Part shown: positions 48,501-60,322 of the stretch, piece by piece
Position numbering within the stretch: position 1 is the first letter of the stretch
Layout of the letters: each line of letters opens with the position of its first letter
Assembly (NCBI GenBank): GCA_015501585.1
Contig: JADNRY010000156.1
Span: 62,001 to 126,000 of the forward strand
DNA from: Rhodocollybia butyracea
Taxonomy: Eukaryota > Basidiomycota > Agaricomycetes > Agaricales > Omphalotaceae
Direction of reading: 5' to 3'
DNA: 64,000 nt
Notes under the pieces: generated by a model
What the model was told of the DNA's origin: nothing
The model's input: only the letters and a program-made list of their open reading frames with translations
Database searches by the model: none
Translations under genes and position numbers: made by a program

Positions 48501-49464
48501 TCTGTAGTATATTTTTGATTAAATCTCGAGCCTCTGGTGTGATTCTTGAATATCAGTGGGTAATTGATATCAGATAAACGCACCGTTCGATAGCCACTCG
48601 GGATCCTCGAATTCGCCTACTACGACTTTATCACGCATGATCTGTTCGTCGTCGTCGTCAAATGGCAGCATTCCTGTCAACAGACAATAAAGGATGACAC
48701 CCAAAGACCATATGTCCACCTCTGGGGATATTGTCAGTGGCTGTTGTCTGCATGATCTATAGCGCGACTAACCGGCACCAAAGTACTTCTTTCCCTGAAG
48801 CATTTCCGGAGAAGCATAACCGGTGGTCCCGCAAAACGTTTCCATTGACACCCCGCGTTCAAACTCACGGGTAAAACCAAAATCGCCTAGCTTGACCCGA
48901 CAACGTTCATCTAGGAGAACATTTTCCAATTTAAGATCGCGGTGCACAATTCCCTTTTCATGCAGATACGCGACAGCGAGACAGAGCTGACCGAACAGAA
49001 ATCTGGTTTCGTCCTCGGAAAGCCTTCCCTTTTCCGACAGATAATCAAATAGCTCTCCTCCCGAACACAGCTCGGTAACGATCCAGATTGAGGACTCGGT
49101 TGCGATGACTTCATACATTTGTGTAACGTGAGGATGATGAAGCTGTCGATGATGATGAATTTCGCGGGTTAGCGAGGCAGACATGGACTTTGGAATTTGC
49201 TTGATGGCGACCCGCATTGAAGTCAGGCGATGAATGCCTATCCGCACCTTGCCATAAGCACCTAGATATCTCAACTGACGGTGAAATCAAGGGATAAAAA
49301 ATCAACATACCTTCGCCGATGACTCTACCCAACGTATAATTCCCTATAACTCGCACTTTGTGCGAAGACAGCTCCTTTCCGAGTTCATTATAAGCGTTAG
49401 CAAGTTGGGCTTTTTGATTTTGGGTTACGGATCCTGAATGTTTGTGACCGTGAACCTTGGACAT
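45592..49464 (-). CDS. KIN4-like Ser/Thr kinase with long disordered tail
   Basis: The start at 49464 opens MSKVHGHKHSGSV. The kinase domain is complete: glycine loop GEG^AYGKVRIG rebuilt across the first intron (49311/49261), VAIKQI Lys, HRDLKLENVLL, DFGFTREF, and an activation loop METFCGTTGYASPEML; then DIWSLG and a C-lobe ending IPQILEHVWF. The DFGFTREFE..TFCGT..SPEML series is typical of the KIN4 branch of CAMK-like kinases, which act in spindle-position and cell-cycle control in yeasts. The remaining ~950 residues are Ser/Pro/Arg-rich and low-complexity, probably a regulated scaffold (many SP and RxxS sites); the last residues are a poly-Glu stretch (EEDEEEEEE). Subfamily assignment is by motif only. 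Confidence 0.78.
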
Positions 49465-50051
49465 GACGGCATACAAGTGTATGCGATATAACACTATAGC
49501 AGAGATAAAACAAAAGAAATAAGGAGAGACAGAGGCTGAATGCCGGAGGACTAGAGGATAATGTAACAAGAACGAAGCGAATTAAGCAAGAAAAGCCGGG
49601 AACGTCGTGGTCAATGAGCAAGATGATTTGCTTGTGAGAACATTGATACATCAGTAATGATAATTCAATGACATTACTAATGACGAAGCGCCAAGAAGGT
49701 ACTTTCGCCCTTACATCGGAAAATTTGAAGTGTTTCATCGAACATCCCCCTTTCAACAAAGTGCTACTAAAGGCTAAAGGCACGCGGGCTCTCAACACTT
49801 GCTAAAATAGTAGTGCCATACAAATTTCAGACTTGGTTATAGGAGCTCGAAAGCTTCAAAACGATAATATTTGAGAATAATGAGAATAATGATACACTAG
49901 TGCGTACTACACTAACATTTATACTTGACAGTAGGTAAGATAGGTACTAACAGGTAGTAATACAGATAGTATGGCAGTCGTAAGTAGAATTTAAAGTATG
50001 AATCGAATAAAATAAAATAATATAAAGTTCCCCACGATTCTCCACGAAGCT
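49465..50051. other. AT-rich intergenic region, kinase promoter side
   Basis: About 590 bp. It contains an AT-rich stretch (49850-50035) with short tandem words (gagaataatgagaataatgat) next to the kinase promoter. No coding signal beyond antisense ORFs. Confidence 0.35.
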
Positions 50052-51437
50052 TCATAGCTTCGACTTTGACCGCTCAGCGTCGTGACCTGACACTGGGATA
50101 AAGCCTGAGATTGCATCCACTAGACCAGAGTCAACGACAGCGGGCTCGTCGAGTTCCAAGACTGGTAGCTGAGGTGTCCTGAGATACGGTGTGTCGGGAG
50201 GTGATGGTTGGTCATCGGATTCACAATCTGAGCCAGAGTCGTAGACCACCGAGTAGAAGAAGGTTTCAGGGTTAGAGCACGGAAGTGTTTGTCCGATTGG
50301 ATACGGTTCCACGTCGTCAACGGCGGTCGTCACTATTGACGGTGATGGGATTTCGCCGAAAGGATCCAAGAGGAACGAGACAAGGAATTGACGCCATTTG
50401 GGTTGCAGTGGGATGAAATGACCTATAGGGCGAGGTTAGAACTGCCTGAAAGTTTTCTTGTATAGAATAGAACCCACCTCCATGATGATGTTCTACTCTC
50501 TTGAATCTTGAATGTTCTATGAAGATATGCGATCGTTCCGGAGGGACAACTATATCGTTCTGTCCCACGACATAAAGTACAGGAGTGTCCATGGTAAATC
50601 CACAAGATGGTGCGGCAATAGGGATTGGGCTTTCAGATCCAGATTCCCAGGATAATTTTGGCCCTCGAATCAAAAAACCTGAGATGCTGACTATAAATTT
50701 ACTGTTGAAAAACCGTGCGATGAGTGTGATGCAATATGTTGGGAATGTTTTACATACAGTGGAGGATGTGGTGCGATACCGTCTTCACAAAACATCGGAA
50801 ACAGTGATGGGCGTTCGAGCTAGAAAGAAAACTGGATTGAATAATTGCATTCATAATGAAAGATAAGGAGCATACCATTGCGGCAATCTGCCCGGCCATT
50901 GCAGCACCTTGGCTGAAACCGAATATTGCCTAATACAACGGATCGTCAATTATAGTGCAAACAATGAAAGGAGACCATGACTGACATCAAACCTATGTGT
51001 TTTCAATACGTCTCGGAGATAGCGCCAAGTTTCCTCTATCCCAGGTAGAGAGTCGCGACCTGTTTGGTTGATCTTGAACCACGCGCGACGAGCGCCAGAG
51101 TTGTGCGGATGCATTGTAGGGGTTGAACAGGTGGGAACGGATTTAAGCATGTATCGTGCGTCCGTAAGATTTCCAAAGTGGGCTTTGGGGTCCGCGGGGA
51201 CCATGATCATAGGGGCGTCGAGAAAGTCTGAAAACCAATGTTAGAGCTAGTACACTCCGAAAATATATGACGTTGCTCACAAAACTCGACATGATTCCTG
51301 CATTCTGCAATTATGGGCGAAAGCTACATGCTTTGATTAGTACACTTGGCTCACAAGCATGACTCAGTACTCACTTTGCGGTATGCATGGAAAGCACTTT
51401 GTTCATAGCCATGGAGGACAAGTATTCTGGAGGGCAT
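50052..51437 (-). CDS. FSH1-type alpha/beta serine hydrolase
   Basis: About six exons. The start at 51437 gives MPSRILVLHGYEQSAFHAYRK, then LSPIIAECRNHVEF^DFLDAPMIMVPAD, matching the opening of the FSH1 (DUF341/OVCA2) hydrolase family. The nucleophile elbow is IFGFSQGAAMAGQIAAM; the acid region is TPVLYVVGQNDIVVPPER; the catalytic His lies in VEHHHGGGHFIP, rebuilt across an intron. After the fold the protein has a ~95-residue acidic extension (ESDDQPSPPDTPYLRTP) that typical family members lack. FSH enzymes are small esterases; some are known lovastatin-type helpers but most have no assigned substrate. Confidence 0.78.
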
Positions 51438-53723
51438 CGAGGAGCTCGGTGGAGAAAAGGGAAGGTGTAGATGACTACTGGCGGTGACTCTTCCAGTACA
51501 CTCTTATAGTGGTGTTGTTTCCCCATTGGAGTCATTTGAGATGTACAGCAGATAGGTGTAATCAAACAACTTGGAGTGTGCCTATCCCTAACAAATGAAT
51601 GAGAGTAACAAGTCGACAGCGATTGAATACACTCGATACAAGGTCGTCGAGAAGAGTCTGCGGCATACACAGCCTGATGAATCAGAATGATGAAACGGGT
51701 CCGTTGATCTGTATAGTTCGACCGCAAAGGTGGTCACTACTATATAGCTGATCCGGTTTAAAAGTGACGAGCGCAGCGAGATTTCTGGAATTCCTGACAA
51801 AATCTTGACAAACTCAGTACGCAGATGGCAAGACAAACTCACTGGAGAAATGAGGGAATATTCGCTTGGAATAGACTAAGTCCGTGCTAATACGCCCAGC
51901 ACAGCAACGATGTCCATATTTGTTGATTATATAAGAATGTACACCAATAAAGTGTCAGATAGCCTTGAGTTTCATTCTGCGATGTATGCGTATACATGTA
52001 GCAGCTGGACATCGGAATTGAAAAGAGGGCGATGGTAATTGCGATGAGTACGTCTACTAATACGGTAAGCGCTCAGGCGCTCAAGCTTTCTGCTCCGGCT
52101 GTACTCCGAGTATATCGTTCAAAATCCAGATGGTAATACCGATTGTTATTCTCCGCTTGAGCTCCATAACTACTAGTTTGCAAACATAATTTCCATGGAC
52201 ACAACCCAGGTTACAAACCACGAGAACTTCTCACATTCGCTGTGTGTAGCGTTCAGCCTGATGCATAACAGTGATCTACAGTACTAGATCCTGCGTCAGC
52301 TGTGTTTGGAATTCCAGAAAACCTTCATTACATATCGACAGTAACAGCTATCTTCAGTTATTTAAAAGCTGTAGATGAAGAAGAACCTTCATGGTCCTCC
52401 AAATCGAGGTGACTAGTAGCAAAAACTTGGGCACACAAGCTTGGCCTCCTCTTGGCTCCGTTGGGGGTTCACTCCACAGCATTCGGATACGAGTCCAACC
52501 CCGCAGGACGGATGGACCGTCGGAAGGATTATAGTGAGAGTGACTCAGTCTCAACGTTCAGGCGGTTGAGTCATTCGGTTCCCAAGCACTTTCATTGAAA
52601 CTGTATTGTTCCGGCGTAACCCGGTTCCTGCTTATACGTCTTAAACTTTGTCCTTCACGCATGACGCGTCCGATAAAGTGAACAGTCTGGATCCATATAC
52701 TGCAGTCTGGACGCTCACTGCCTCTGTATCACAAACAAAACGGTTGACGAAATGCTCTCTTCTTGGGTATATTACTATATATTCTAGCTTTGTGAGACCG
52801 TTCTGCCCAACCAACCCCAATCGATTATACCATTGCTGGGTGCGCGCGCTTCTTGTAAAAAGAACTGGTCAATGCATTTACTGCTTTTCTCTTCAATGCG
52901 TTATGATTTTGGCTTCTGGTACCCGAAAACTCAACCATATTTCAAACAAATGGGACAAATAAGCTGTGACAAGGTCAATTCGATTCGATTTAAAAACTCT
53001 ACCCAAGTCAAGGATTTACTTTTCTCAAAAGAATCAAGATATCACAATCCGTTACCTCCTGTGACTTTGGATTGATTGGGTCGCCTGGTCTATATTAACT
53101 TTGAATGCTTCGCTACTCTCAAACTATCATCGTTCAGATCAATGGATATGGTCCCTCGCACCCTTTACGCGAACCCGTCGAACATCAGTGTACAGGCCAT
53201 TCCTCATGATGTTCATGACAAGATTCATAAACAATGACTCCTCACCTAGCTGTGTGTGGACGAAGCCGAGATGAAGGACCCTCATGGTCAGTATCTTACG
53301 CCTTTTGGTCCTCATTCAAGTCCCATGTCAGGTCCGTGGCAAAAACCTCGGAAAAGGAAAAATACGCAAGCTTCACAGGTAGCACTTTTGTCGCACCTCA
53401 TGACGCGTTTTCAAGTCTAAATACATCCTATCATCTTCTTCCTATCCGTGTTATTCAAGCGAAATAACTGTCCCGGACCGCGATGCAGCAAGGAAGGAAG
53501 GCACAGGCCAACATTCTCCTTGGCACTCCAGTTTCCTGAATGAGAACTCCTTCGTACACAATCACCTGGTTTCGTTGTTTGTGGTTAATGTTCGGGTCGG
53601 CAAGACTTCGCGCACCGCAGAAAGACATGCCAAGAAAGTTAATGACATTAAAATGCAGCTAGAGGATGCACCTTAGAAGCGTCGCTCGCAAAAACTTGTC
53701 GGCTTCCTCTCTAGTTACATATC
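51438..53723. other. 2.3-kb gene-poor region
   Basis: Between the FSH1-like gene and the first GH12 gene. Short ORFs only, none resembling a protein family. Pyrimidine-rich tracts occur but no repeat or RNA gene was recognised. The last few hundred bases should be the promoter of the GH12 gene; its final ~80 bp resemble the region before GH12 copy 2 (aaaatgcag, gcgtcgct-gcaaaa). Confidence 0.4.
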
Positions 53724-54910
53724 ATGTTTTCTGCCTCAAGACTCTCCGCTCTCCTGCTGGTGCTACCCTTCGTCTTTGCGGCTCCAGCTGTAGAACGAAG
53801 TGAGAGTGCCACGACGTTTTGCGGTGCGTTAAACGGCCTCGTTGTCTTCACCGATGGTATCTGGTCTCAATTACACGACGTACAGGTCAATGGGATACAT
53901 CAGTATCCGGAAACTACGAGCTTCTGCTTGACCAGTGGGGTCTCTCTGGTGCTAGTTCTGGGTCGGACTGTGCGTCCATCACTTCAACTAGCGGGAACAG
54001 CTTGGCTTGGACTACCACTTGGAAATGGACTGGTGGAACCGGTGTCAAGAGCTTCACCAATATTCAGCTTAATGCGGGCATCAACCAAAAATTGAGCGCC
54101 ATCAGTACAATTCCTGTGCGTAGAACCTTTTCCTTTCTGAACCTTATCAAACTCGTCGTTTCTGCTGTTCGCTTCGGTCCTCCGTTTGAATCTGACCCCC
54201 GTAATGCGATGAGTACAATCAATGATGCTGACCCGAGCTTTCCCTAGAGCACCTGGAATTGGAAACAAACATCCTCTGGCACTGTAGTCGCGGATGTTGC
54301 CTACGACATGTTTACATCGAATAACGCTGGGGGCTCTGCTGTTAACGAGATCATGATTTGGCTTGCAAACTATAATGCCGGGCCCATCTCATTTGTGTAC
54401 AATTCCGCGGGACAACCTGTCCCCGTTGCAAGCGGTATTTCTCTTGCAGGCCATACTTGGTAGGTGCTTTCGATTTCGCAGAGATGTTCAAAAATAAACG
54501 TTGTTGGTTATATAGGAACCTGTACAGTGGATCAAATGGAGCCAATAACGTCTTCAGTTTCCTTCCCTCTGTGCGCTCACCTCTATCCTTCTATGTATCC
54601 ACAGCCAATAATTACTCATAGACATCTGGAACGACCATCACGAGCTTCAGCGGAGACATCAAGACATTCCTTACGGTAAACTAATAAATGTCATCGACCG
54701 AACGGCAACTGACTCTTATTTTCAACAGTACCTTATCAATAACGAGGGCGTCAGCTCCTCTCAGTTCCTCACTACGTTGCAAGCAGGAACTGAAGCTACT
54801 TCTGGTTCAGCTACTCTCACCACGTCAGTACTCGTCTGGTTTTCAAAAGTATCGCGTGCACTAACGTCATCTTTTCTTACAGGACTTCGTATAGCGTGGT
54901 GATAAACTGA
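53724..54910 (+). CDS. GH12 endo-beta-1,4-glucanase, copy 1
   Basis: Seven exons, with TTFC^[19 protein letters not shown] at the first junction. The product has a signal peptide ([19 protein letters not shown]) and a short propeptide. GH12 marks: [27 protein letters not shown], the nucleophile in NEIMIWLA and the acid/base in [11 protein letters not shown]. The C-terminus is SYSVVIN. GH12 enzymes cut beta-1,4-glucan or xyloglucan outside the cell, in line with a plant-cell-wall-degrading mushroom. No carbohydrate-binding module is present. It is the upstream member of a tandem pair; copy 2 lies 0.8 kb downstream, in the same direction, with introns at matching places. Confidence 0.88.
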
Positions 54911-55713
54911 AGGATAAGTGCTCATGCTGACAGCCGTATCCACCGACGTTTTCGCGTTTAACCTGCAAAAAGACAATAAAAAAAGGAAGGGTTTTGTTAT
55001 TTATCTATCTTATAAGGACGCTGTGAGGCGCGTTATCTACAAGTACTGAACCTGTAGATAATTTAACAGAACTAGTCAAGTGATGCCCAATTTGCACAAC
55101 GTTCTAGTCCAATCTGCATTATGCCTGAAGACTGCGCCCGCAACCAACATGCCGTAGAAATTAAAGATAAGAATCTCAAACCCTTGAGAACTGTCGTGCA
55201 TGTTTCCAACGTCTAGTGAGCATTATTTCACAAGAAATTCTACGACGACTCAGGCTTCTAAAAAATCGGTACATATAGGAACATCACTGAAAAATGGTAC
55301 ACCCCTTATTTCACGCGCTTCTACGCGACCGGAACAATTGCTATAATGCTGCGCAGAGGAACTCTTGCAGAAGACCCACGCTTCGTTGAAAATAGCTGCT
55401 AGGATTCTCAAAGGATTCTGACTGTACCTCATGACGCATCTTCAAGGTCTAATTATGTCCTAAATATAGACTTTCTCCTTCCTAATTAGGGAGGTATATC
55501 CGTGCCATCTCCGTCCCGGTCCGGGAAGGACAGTCTCAGGCCAATACTCTCCTCGCCCAAGAAAATTATTACTCCAATTCCGTCACTGTGGTTAAATTTC
55601 GGGTCAGAACCACTTTGCGGTAGCCATATGGCCAAAAGTTGGTGATATAAAAATGCAGAGTTCACATCGAGCGTCGCTAGCAAAAGACCTTCTCAGGTAA
55701 ATCCAGCTACAGC
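54911..55713. other. Spacer between GH12 genes
   Basis: About 800 bp with the 3' UTR of copy 1 and the promoter of copy 2. Sequence shared with the region upstream of copy 1 is short and scattered. No coding signal. Confidence 0.4.
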
Positions 55714-56856
55714 ATGTTCTCTGCCTCGAAACTCTCTGCTCTCCTCCTGTTGCTACCCTTCGCCTTTGCCGCTCCAGCTGCGGAACGAAGCGAATTTACG
55801 ACATTTTGTGGTGTGTAAAAAATCCTTCGTTCTCTTTTAACTTTTTCAACTTTCCTAACACGACCTGCACTACAGGTCAATGGGATACCGATACATCCGG
55901 AAACTATGAGCTTCTCCTTGACCAATGGGGTCTGGCCGATGCTACCTCTGGCTCGGACTGTGCGTCCATCACTTCTACCAACGGAGAGACCATTGCCTGG
56001 ACTGCCACCTGGACATGGACCGGTGGAACTAGTGTCAAGAGCTTTACTGATATGCAACTCAACAAGGGCATCAACCAGCAGTTGAGTGCTATCAGCACCA
56101 TTCCTGTGCGTAAGGCTTTTGATTTCCCACATTCCCTGAGGCTCCAACTGGGTCAATGTGATCAATGATGCTAACCCAAGCTTCACCTAGAGCACCTGGA
56201 ATTGGGAACAAACCACCTCAGGCACCGTGGTGGCAGATGTTGCCTACGACATGTTTACCTCTGATACCGCTGGAGGCTCTGCTGTTAACGAGATCATGAT
56301 TTGGCTGGCAAACTTCAATGCCGGCCCCATCTCATTCGAGTTCAATGCCGAAGGACAAGCTGTCCCCGTTGCAAGCGATATTTCTCTTGCAGGCCACTCT
56401 TGGTAAGTGTTGTCAGTCTGGCAAAAAGCTGCGAAATATTTACCCTGTCGGTTGTATAGGAATTTGTACAGTGGATCAAATGGAGCCAATAACGTTTTCA
56501 GTTTCCTTCCCTCCGTACGCTTGTTTCTGTCTTCGCGTATGTACCTCCAGCTGAAAATTCCTGATAGACCTCCGGAACGACCATCCCGAGCTTCAGCGGA
56601 GACATTATGACGTTCTTTACTGTAAATAAACAACTCTTATTGGCTGAACGGCGGCTGACTTTTGTTTCTAACAGTACCTCATCGAGAACGAAGGCGTCAG
56701 CTCTTCTCAGTTCCTCACTACGTTGCAAGCGGGAACTGAAGCTACTTCTGGGACGGCTACTCTCACCACGTCAGTAATTTAGCTCTCTAAATAATGATTA
56801 GGTGCACTGACATTGTATTCTCCTCCAGGACTTCGTACAGCGTAGTAATCAACTAA
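55714..56856 (+). CDS. GH12 endo-beta-1,4-glucanase, copy 2
   Basis: Same layout as copy 1: signal peptide [23 protein letters not shown]^[56 protein letters not shown] with the catalytic Glu, and [15 protein letters not shown] with the second Glu; ends SYSVVIN. Both catalytic Glu are intact, so both copies are probably active. Differences cluster at surface positions ([17 protein letters not shown] against [17 protein letters not shown]). Intron positions are the same; intron sequences differ more than exons. Confidence 0.88.
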
Positions 56857-58752
56857 GTCACACCCACTCATTCTGTAGTCCGAGAATAAGCCGTATGTAC
56901 TAATAACTTCGAAACTATATATACTCAAATTCTCAAAATCACACCTCAAAAAAAAGAGGAAGACCTCCTTCATAAGGACGTTGTGATGTAACGAGTCTAC
57001 AAGTCATACCGCAGAGGAATGTCCGATCGGGGTCCGCGTGTGGTTATCCTGAAGATTACCTACAGTGCGACATAGGAATACACAGGAGGTCAGCACCATC
57101 ATGTGCAAAAAGGTAATAAATATTGAAAACTTTCGATTACTCGTCGGAGTGAGGATCAAGGGAGAGTGTAAACACGATCGAGGAAGACGAGAGCAGCCGC
57201 ATAGATAAAAAGAAGCAACGAGTTGCACTGAAGCAGGCTATCTTATGCTTCACTTCATCAAGAATAAGACTCAAAATTATCCCCCACTGCATCCTTTCCT
57301 CTTATTCTTCTTACCTTTGCACCCGCATATCGTAAGCAGCTAGGCCAACACGCGCACACGAGATACTACTTACTCGATCAGAGTAGATATTATCGTCGCA
57401 CCGTAAAAGTATCGGAAGATAAGATAAAAAGAACCCGCTGAGATTAGAATGTTGCGAACGCCCCGCGCCTCGCGCGGACTTCAGAGCCTCGAGGAGTCGA
57501 AAAATTGTTTCCCGAAGCCTTGAATGCATCTGAAATTGTTCAGGACGGTGATGGATCATTGACTGATTGTTCAAGGACGACATCTTGCATGAGCAGGTTC
57601 AACAATCAAATATTATCAGAGGTCCTCGAGCGTGATAATGCATGACCGGTTCACTTCACGGTAGTGATCGCATCCAAACAAGTCGAGCAGCGGTAAGTTA
57701 CTGCGGTCAGTTTTGAAGTCGATCACCGATGATTACCAGAAATGGTAGAACCAGTGGCATTAGCAGCAGATTTGCGGTAGGTATTGTCCTTGTTGGGTAG
57801 ATAACTTGCACTCGGCTACGGTGGAAAGTGTGATCGGTAGTGCTGTAAACCAATGAAACCGGCCAGGTGGTATTTGTTGAAAGAACAGCCGTGGCCATGG
57901 TAAGTGCATCGTTCATCATGCACGTCACTGTAAATGCGACAAGCAGATGAGTCCGACTAGGCGTTTCACTACGCCGCTTAGCTGTGGCCTGGGCATCACA
58001 CGAGTTGTACAAGTTGAGAGCTGAGAGATACCAAAAGTCCTACAGAGTGTGCGTTTGACATTAGTATTCTCCGTAAACTCACATGCGATCAGTACTACTT
58101 TGGCTGGAGCTTTTGACAGGAAATTAGCCTTCCCCGACTCCCGAGAACCCACGTGAATGGTCTGTGAATGACAGATGGCCGATCGCTTAAAATCTGTATC
58201 GAGGAGGTTTTGATAAGCTGAGCACAAATACTACCCAACGTAATTGCATCGCGTGGCACTAGTGAGCTTTGTATTATTGTGGACTCGTAATGTTACGAAC
58301 GAAGAAAGAGTATCGGACTCGGAGGCTGTGACCACCGTAGCCGAAGCGCTAACTTCCCAGTTCTCTGGATGGTATATGACATATATGGACTGAACACCGA
58401 AACTTTGAAGCAGGCTATAATCTGTCCGAACCGGTGGAGTGAGTGCTGAGCGACATCGATAAGCCATGCATATGCCCGTGTTTGTACAAAACCTCGGTGC
58501 ATTATTAACAAGCTAAGCTCTAAGAGCAAAAGTCAGTTGTGTACGTCTTAAATAATTTGATAAATGAATGGTCACCGTCGTTGTCCGTTTGCGATCGGAA
58601 CACGTGGCGTATGTATTGCCTTTTTAGGAGCTTGCTCCTCTTTGTTTTCGTCCACCAGCCCTCAAGATTTAAATCGCCTAGCTGTTGAGCGCTGAGCTGC
58701 AGCCCTGTTGATACTTTTTAACGACATAACGAATATCAACCGGCCTTCAAAA
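56857..58752. other. 1.9-kb gene-poor region
   Basis: Follows the second GH12 gene and includes the promoter of the F-box gene. Minus-strand ORFs up to ~100 codons (57311-58529) show no family features. No repeat recognised. Confidence 0.4.
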
Positions 58753-60054
58753 ATGACTTCCTCAGCCTTCGACTTGCTCCCCGAGGAGCTCACTGAGCAG
58801 ATCCTTTCTCTCTGCGTGACCGCTTCCTCTGAACCCCCCTCTCCTCGCCCAAACTGGCTGCCGACTCCAGCTTCAAAATCACTAACGCGCGACCGCCGAA
58901 CTTCAGTAATTCGCACACGCCTTGCACCTCTTCTCGTCTGCAAGGAATTCTATCGCATCTCTATTCCTCACTATCACTCTACCGTCCACATCATCTCCCC
59001 AGAACAAGCAGCAGCTTTCTTGCATACTCTTCAGTTGCACCCACACTTAGTGGGCCCGTGTGTCCGAAGATGTGTCTCCTCGGAAATTTACCCAATGCTA
59101 GGTGCAGCTTTGCAGCTTTGCAAAAACATTCGGGTCTCGATATTTGCTTGGATTCTGGTCCGCTTCCCTCTACCGGAGTGGATTCCGCCGCAGAAGATTT
59201 TTGTAACGCGTTGCATACACTGCAAAACGTCAGACACCTTACTTTGCGTAAAGCATCTAGTACTTATTTGACACTCCCTCGGATTCGCCATGTGTTGACA
59301 GAATTGGCCACCGCCATTGAAGATTGGAACTCGCTGGTTCGTCAGATCGTTTACTTGTTACGCTTATCATCTACTAACCTCCGCTCGATCTCAGGAATCT
59401 GCTAACGTAGCGTTCCGCATGTCGGATGATAACCCATTGGCTCTGCTAGCATTGGCATATCCATCTGCATCACCAGGTCTTTTTTCTCCGGTACCCACAC
59501 CAACGCCATCGCCACTATCTCCGACCTTGCCTTCAAGCAATGGCCCGTCCTATTCGGCACGCGTAGGACCCATGTCTCTCCTCACTTCCGCTCTTGCCAA
59601 ATCTCCGTCTCTTCACACGTTTTCTACGCATGTTCCGAATGTCTGGAACGACACTTTGCTACGCGTGTCACAGAACCCATGTCTCCAGAAAATCATCCTC
59701 AGTCCCAGCGTGATGATCACAGGCTTGTTCATGAACGAGGCAAAGAAGCATACGAGATTGACAGAACTGATCAAGGCCGGAACGTACGTGCTTTTCTGTT
59801 TCATTTGCATTAACTGTTTAATGACTTTATATCTTCCACTTAGGCCGATGGTGAGATCGCGTGCTCAGACCTTGGGCAACTTTGGCATCTCCGCACCAAC
59901 TGCTCTGAATGCACATGGATATAATGGAGGAGGCTCGTCCGCACCTGTAGCGAGAAGTAATGCCAAGGCCTGCAGCAGTGCTGGAACCGATCGTGTCCGT
60001 CCTCCAACGCGGTCGAATAGCATTATGACCTTATCCTCTTCAACCCCTCTCTGA
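58753..60054 (+). CDS. F-box-like protein with one apparent frameshift
   Basis: Starts MTSSAFDLLPEELTEQILSLC, an F-box-like opening, then VIRTRLAPLLVCKEFYRISIPHYHSTV. The first exon reads in frame to QLCKNIR (about 59131), after which homologous-looking sequence (GLDICLDSGPLP, FCNALHTLQNVRHLTLRK) continues in another frame. One extra base in the G-run at 59132-59134 would join them; no intron fits. Two GT-AG introns follow (..EDWNSL^ESANVAF.. and ..KAGT^PMVRSRA..), and the tail ends SIMTLSSSTPL. About 420 residues if the break is a sequence error; otherwise the protein stops early. F-box role presumed from family. Confidence 0.6.
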
Positions 60055-60322
60055 AGGTCCTCCCGAGATGGCACCCATCACTCAAGCGAACGCAGTTTTA
60101 AGTAGTCGGAATGTCGAACTTGTCGCTGCTATGTGCCCCCTTCCTAAAATTACGTCTACACTTTATGAATCACTTATGACCTATGACTGGATACTCCTAC
60201 TCCTCTCAATGTTGTGCTAATGTTACAGACTTTACATACCCGGATTCACGCATTACAGTTTTCATCTATTTCTTTCATCTCGCATTTTTCTACTTAGATA
60301 TAAATAAACGAAGTACATGAGC

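Noticed and set aside
55707..56186. Minus-strand ORF of 159 residues over GH12 copy 2
   Set aside because: Antisense shadow of a clearly coding exon.
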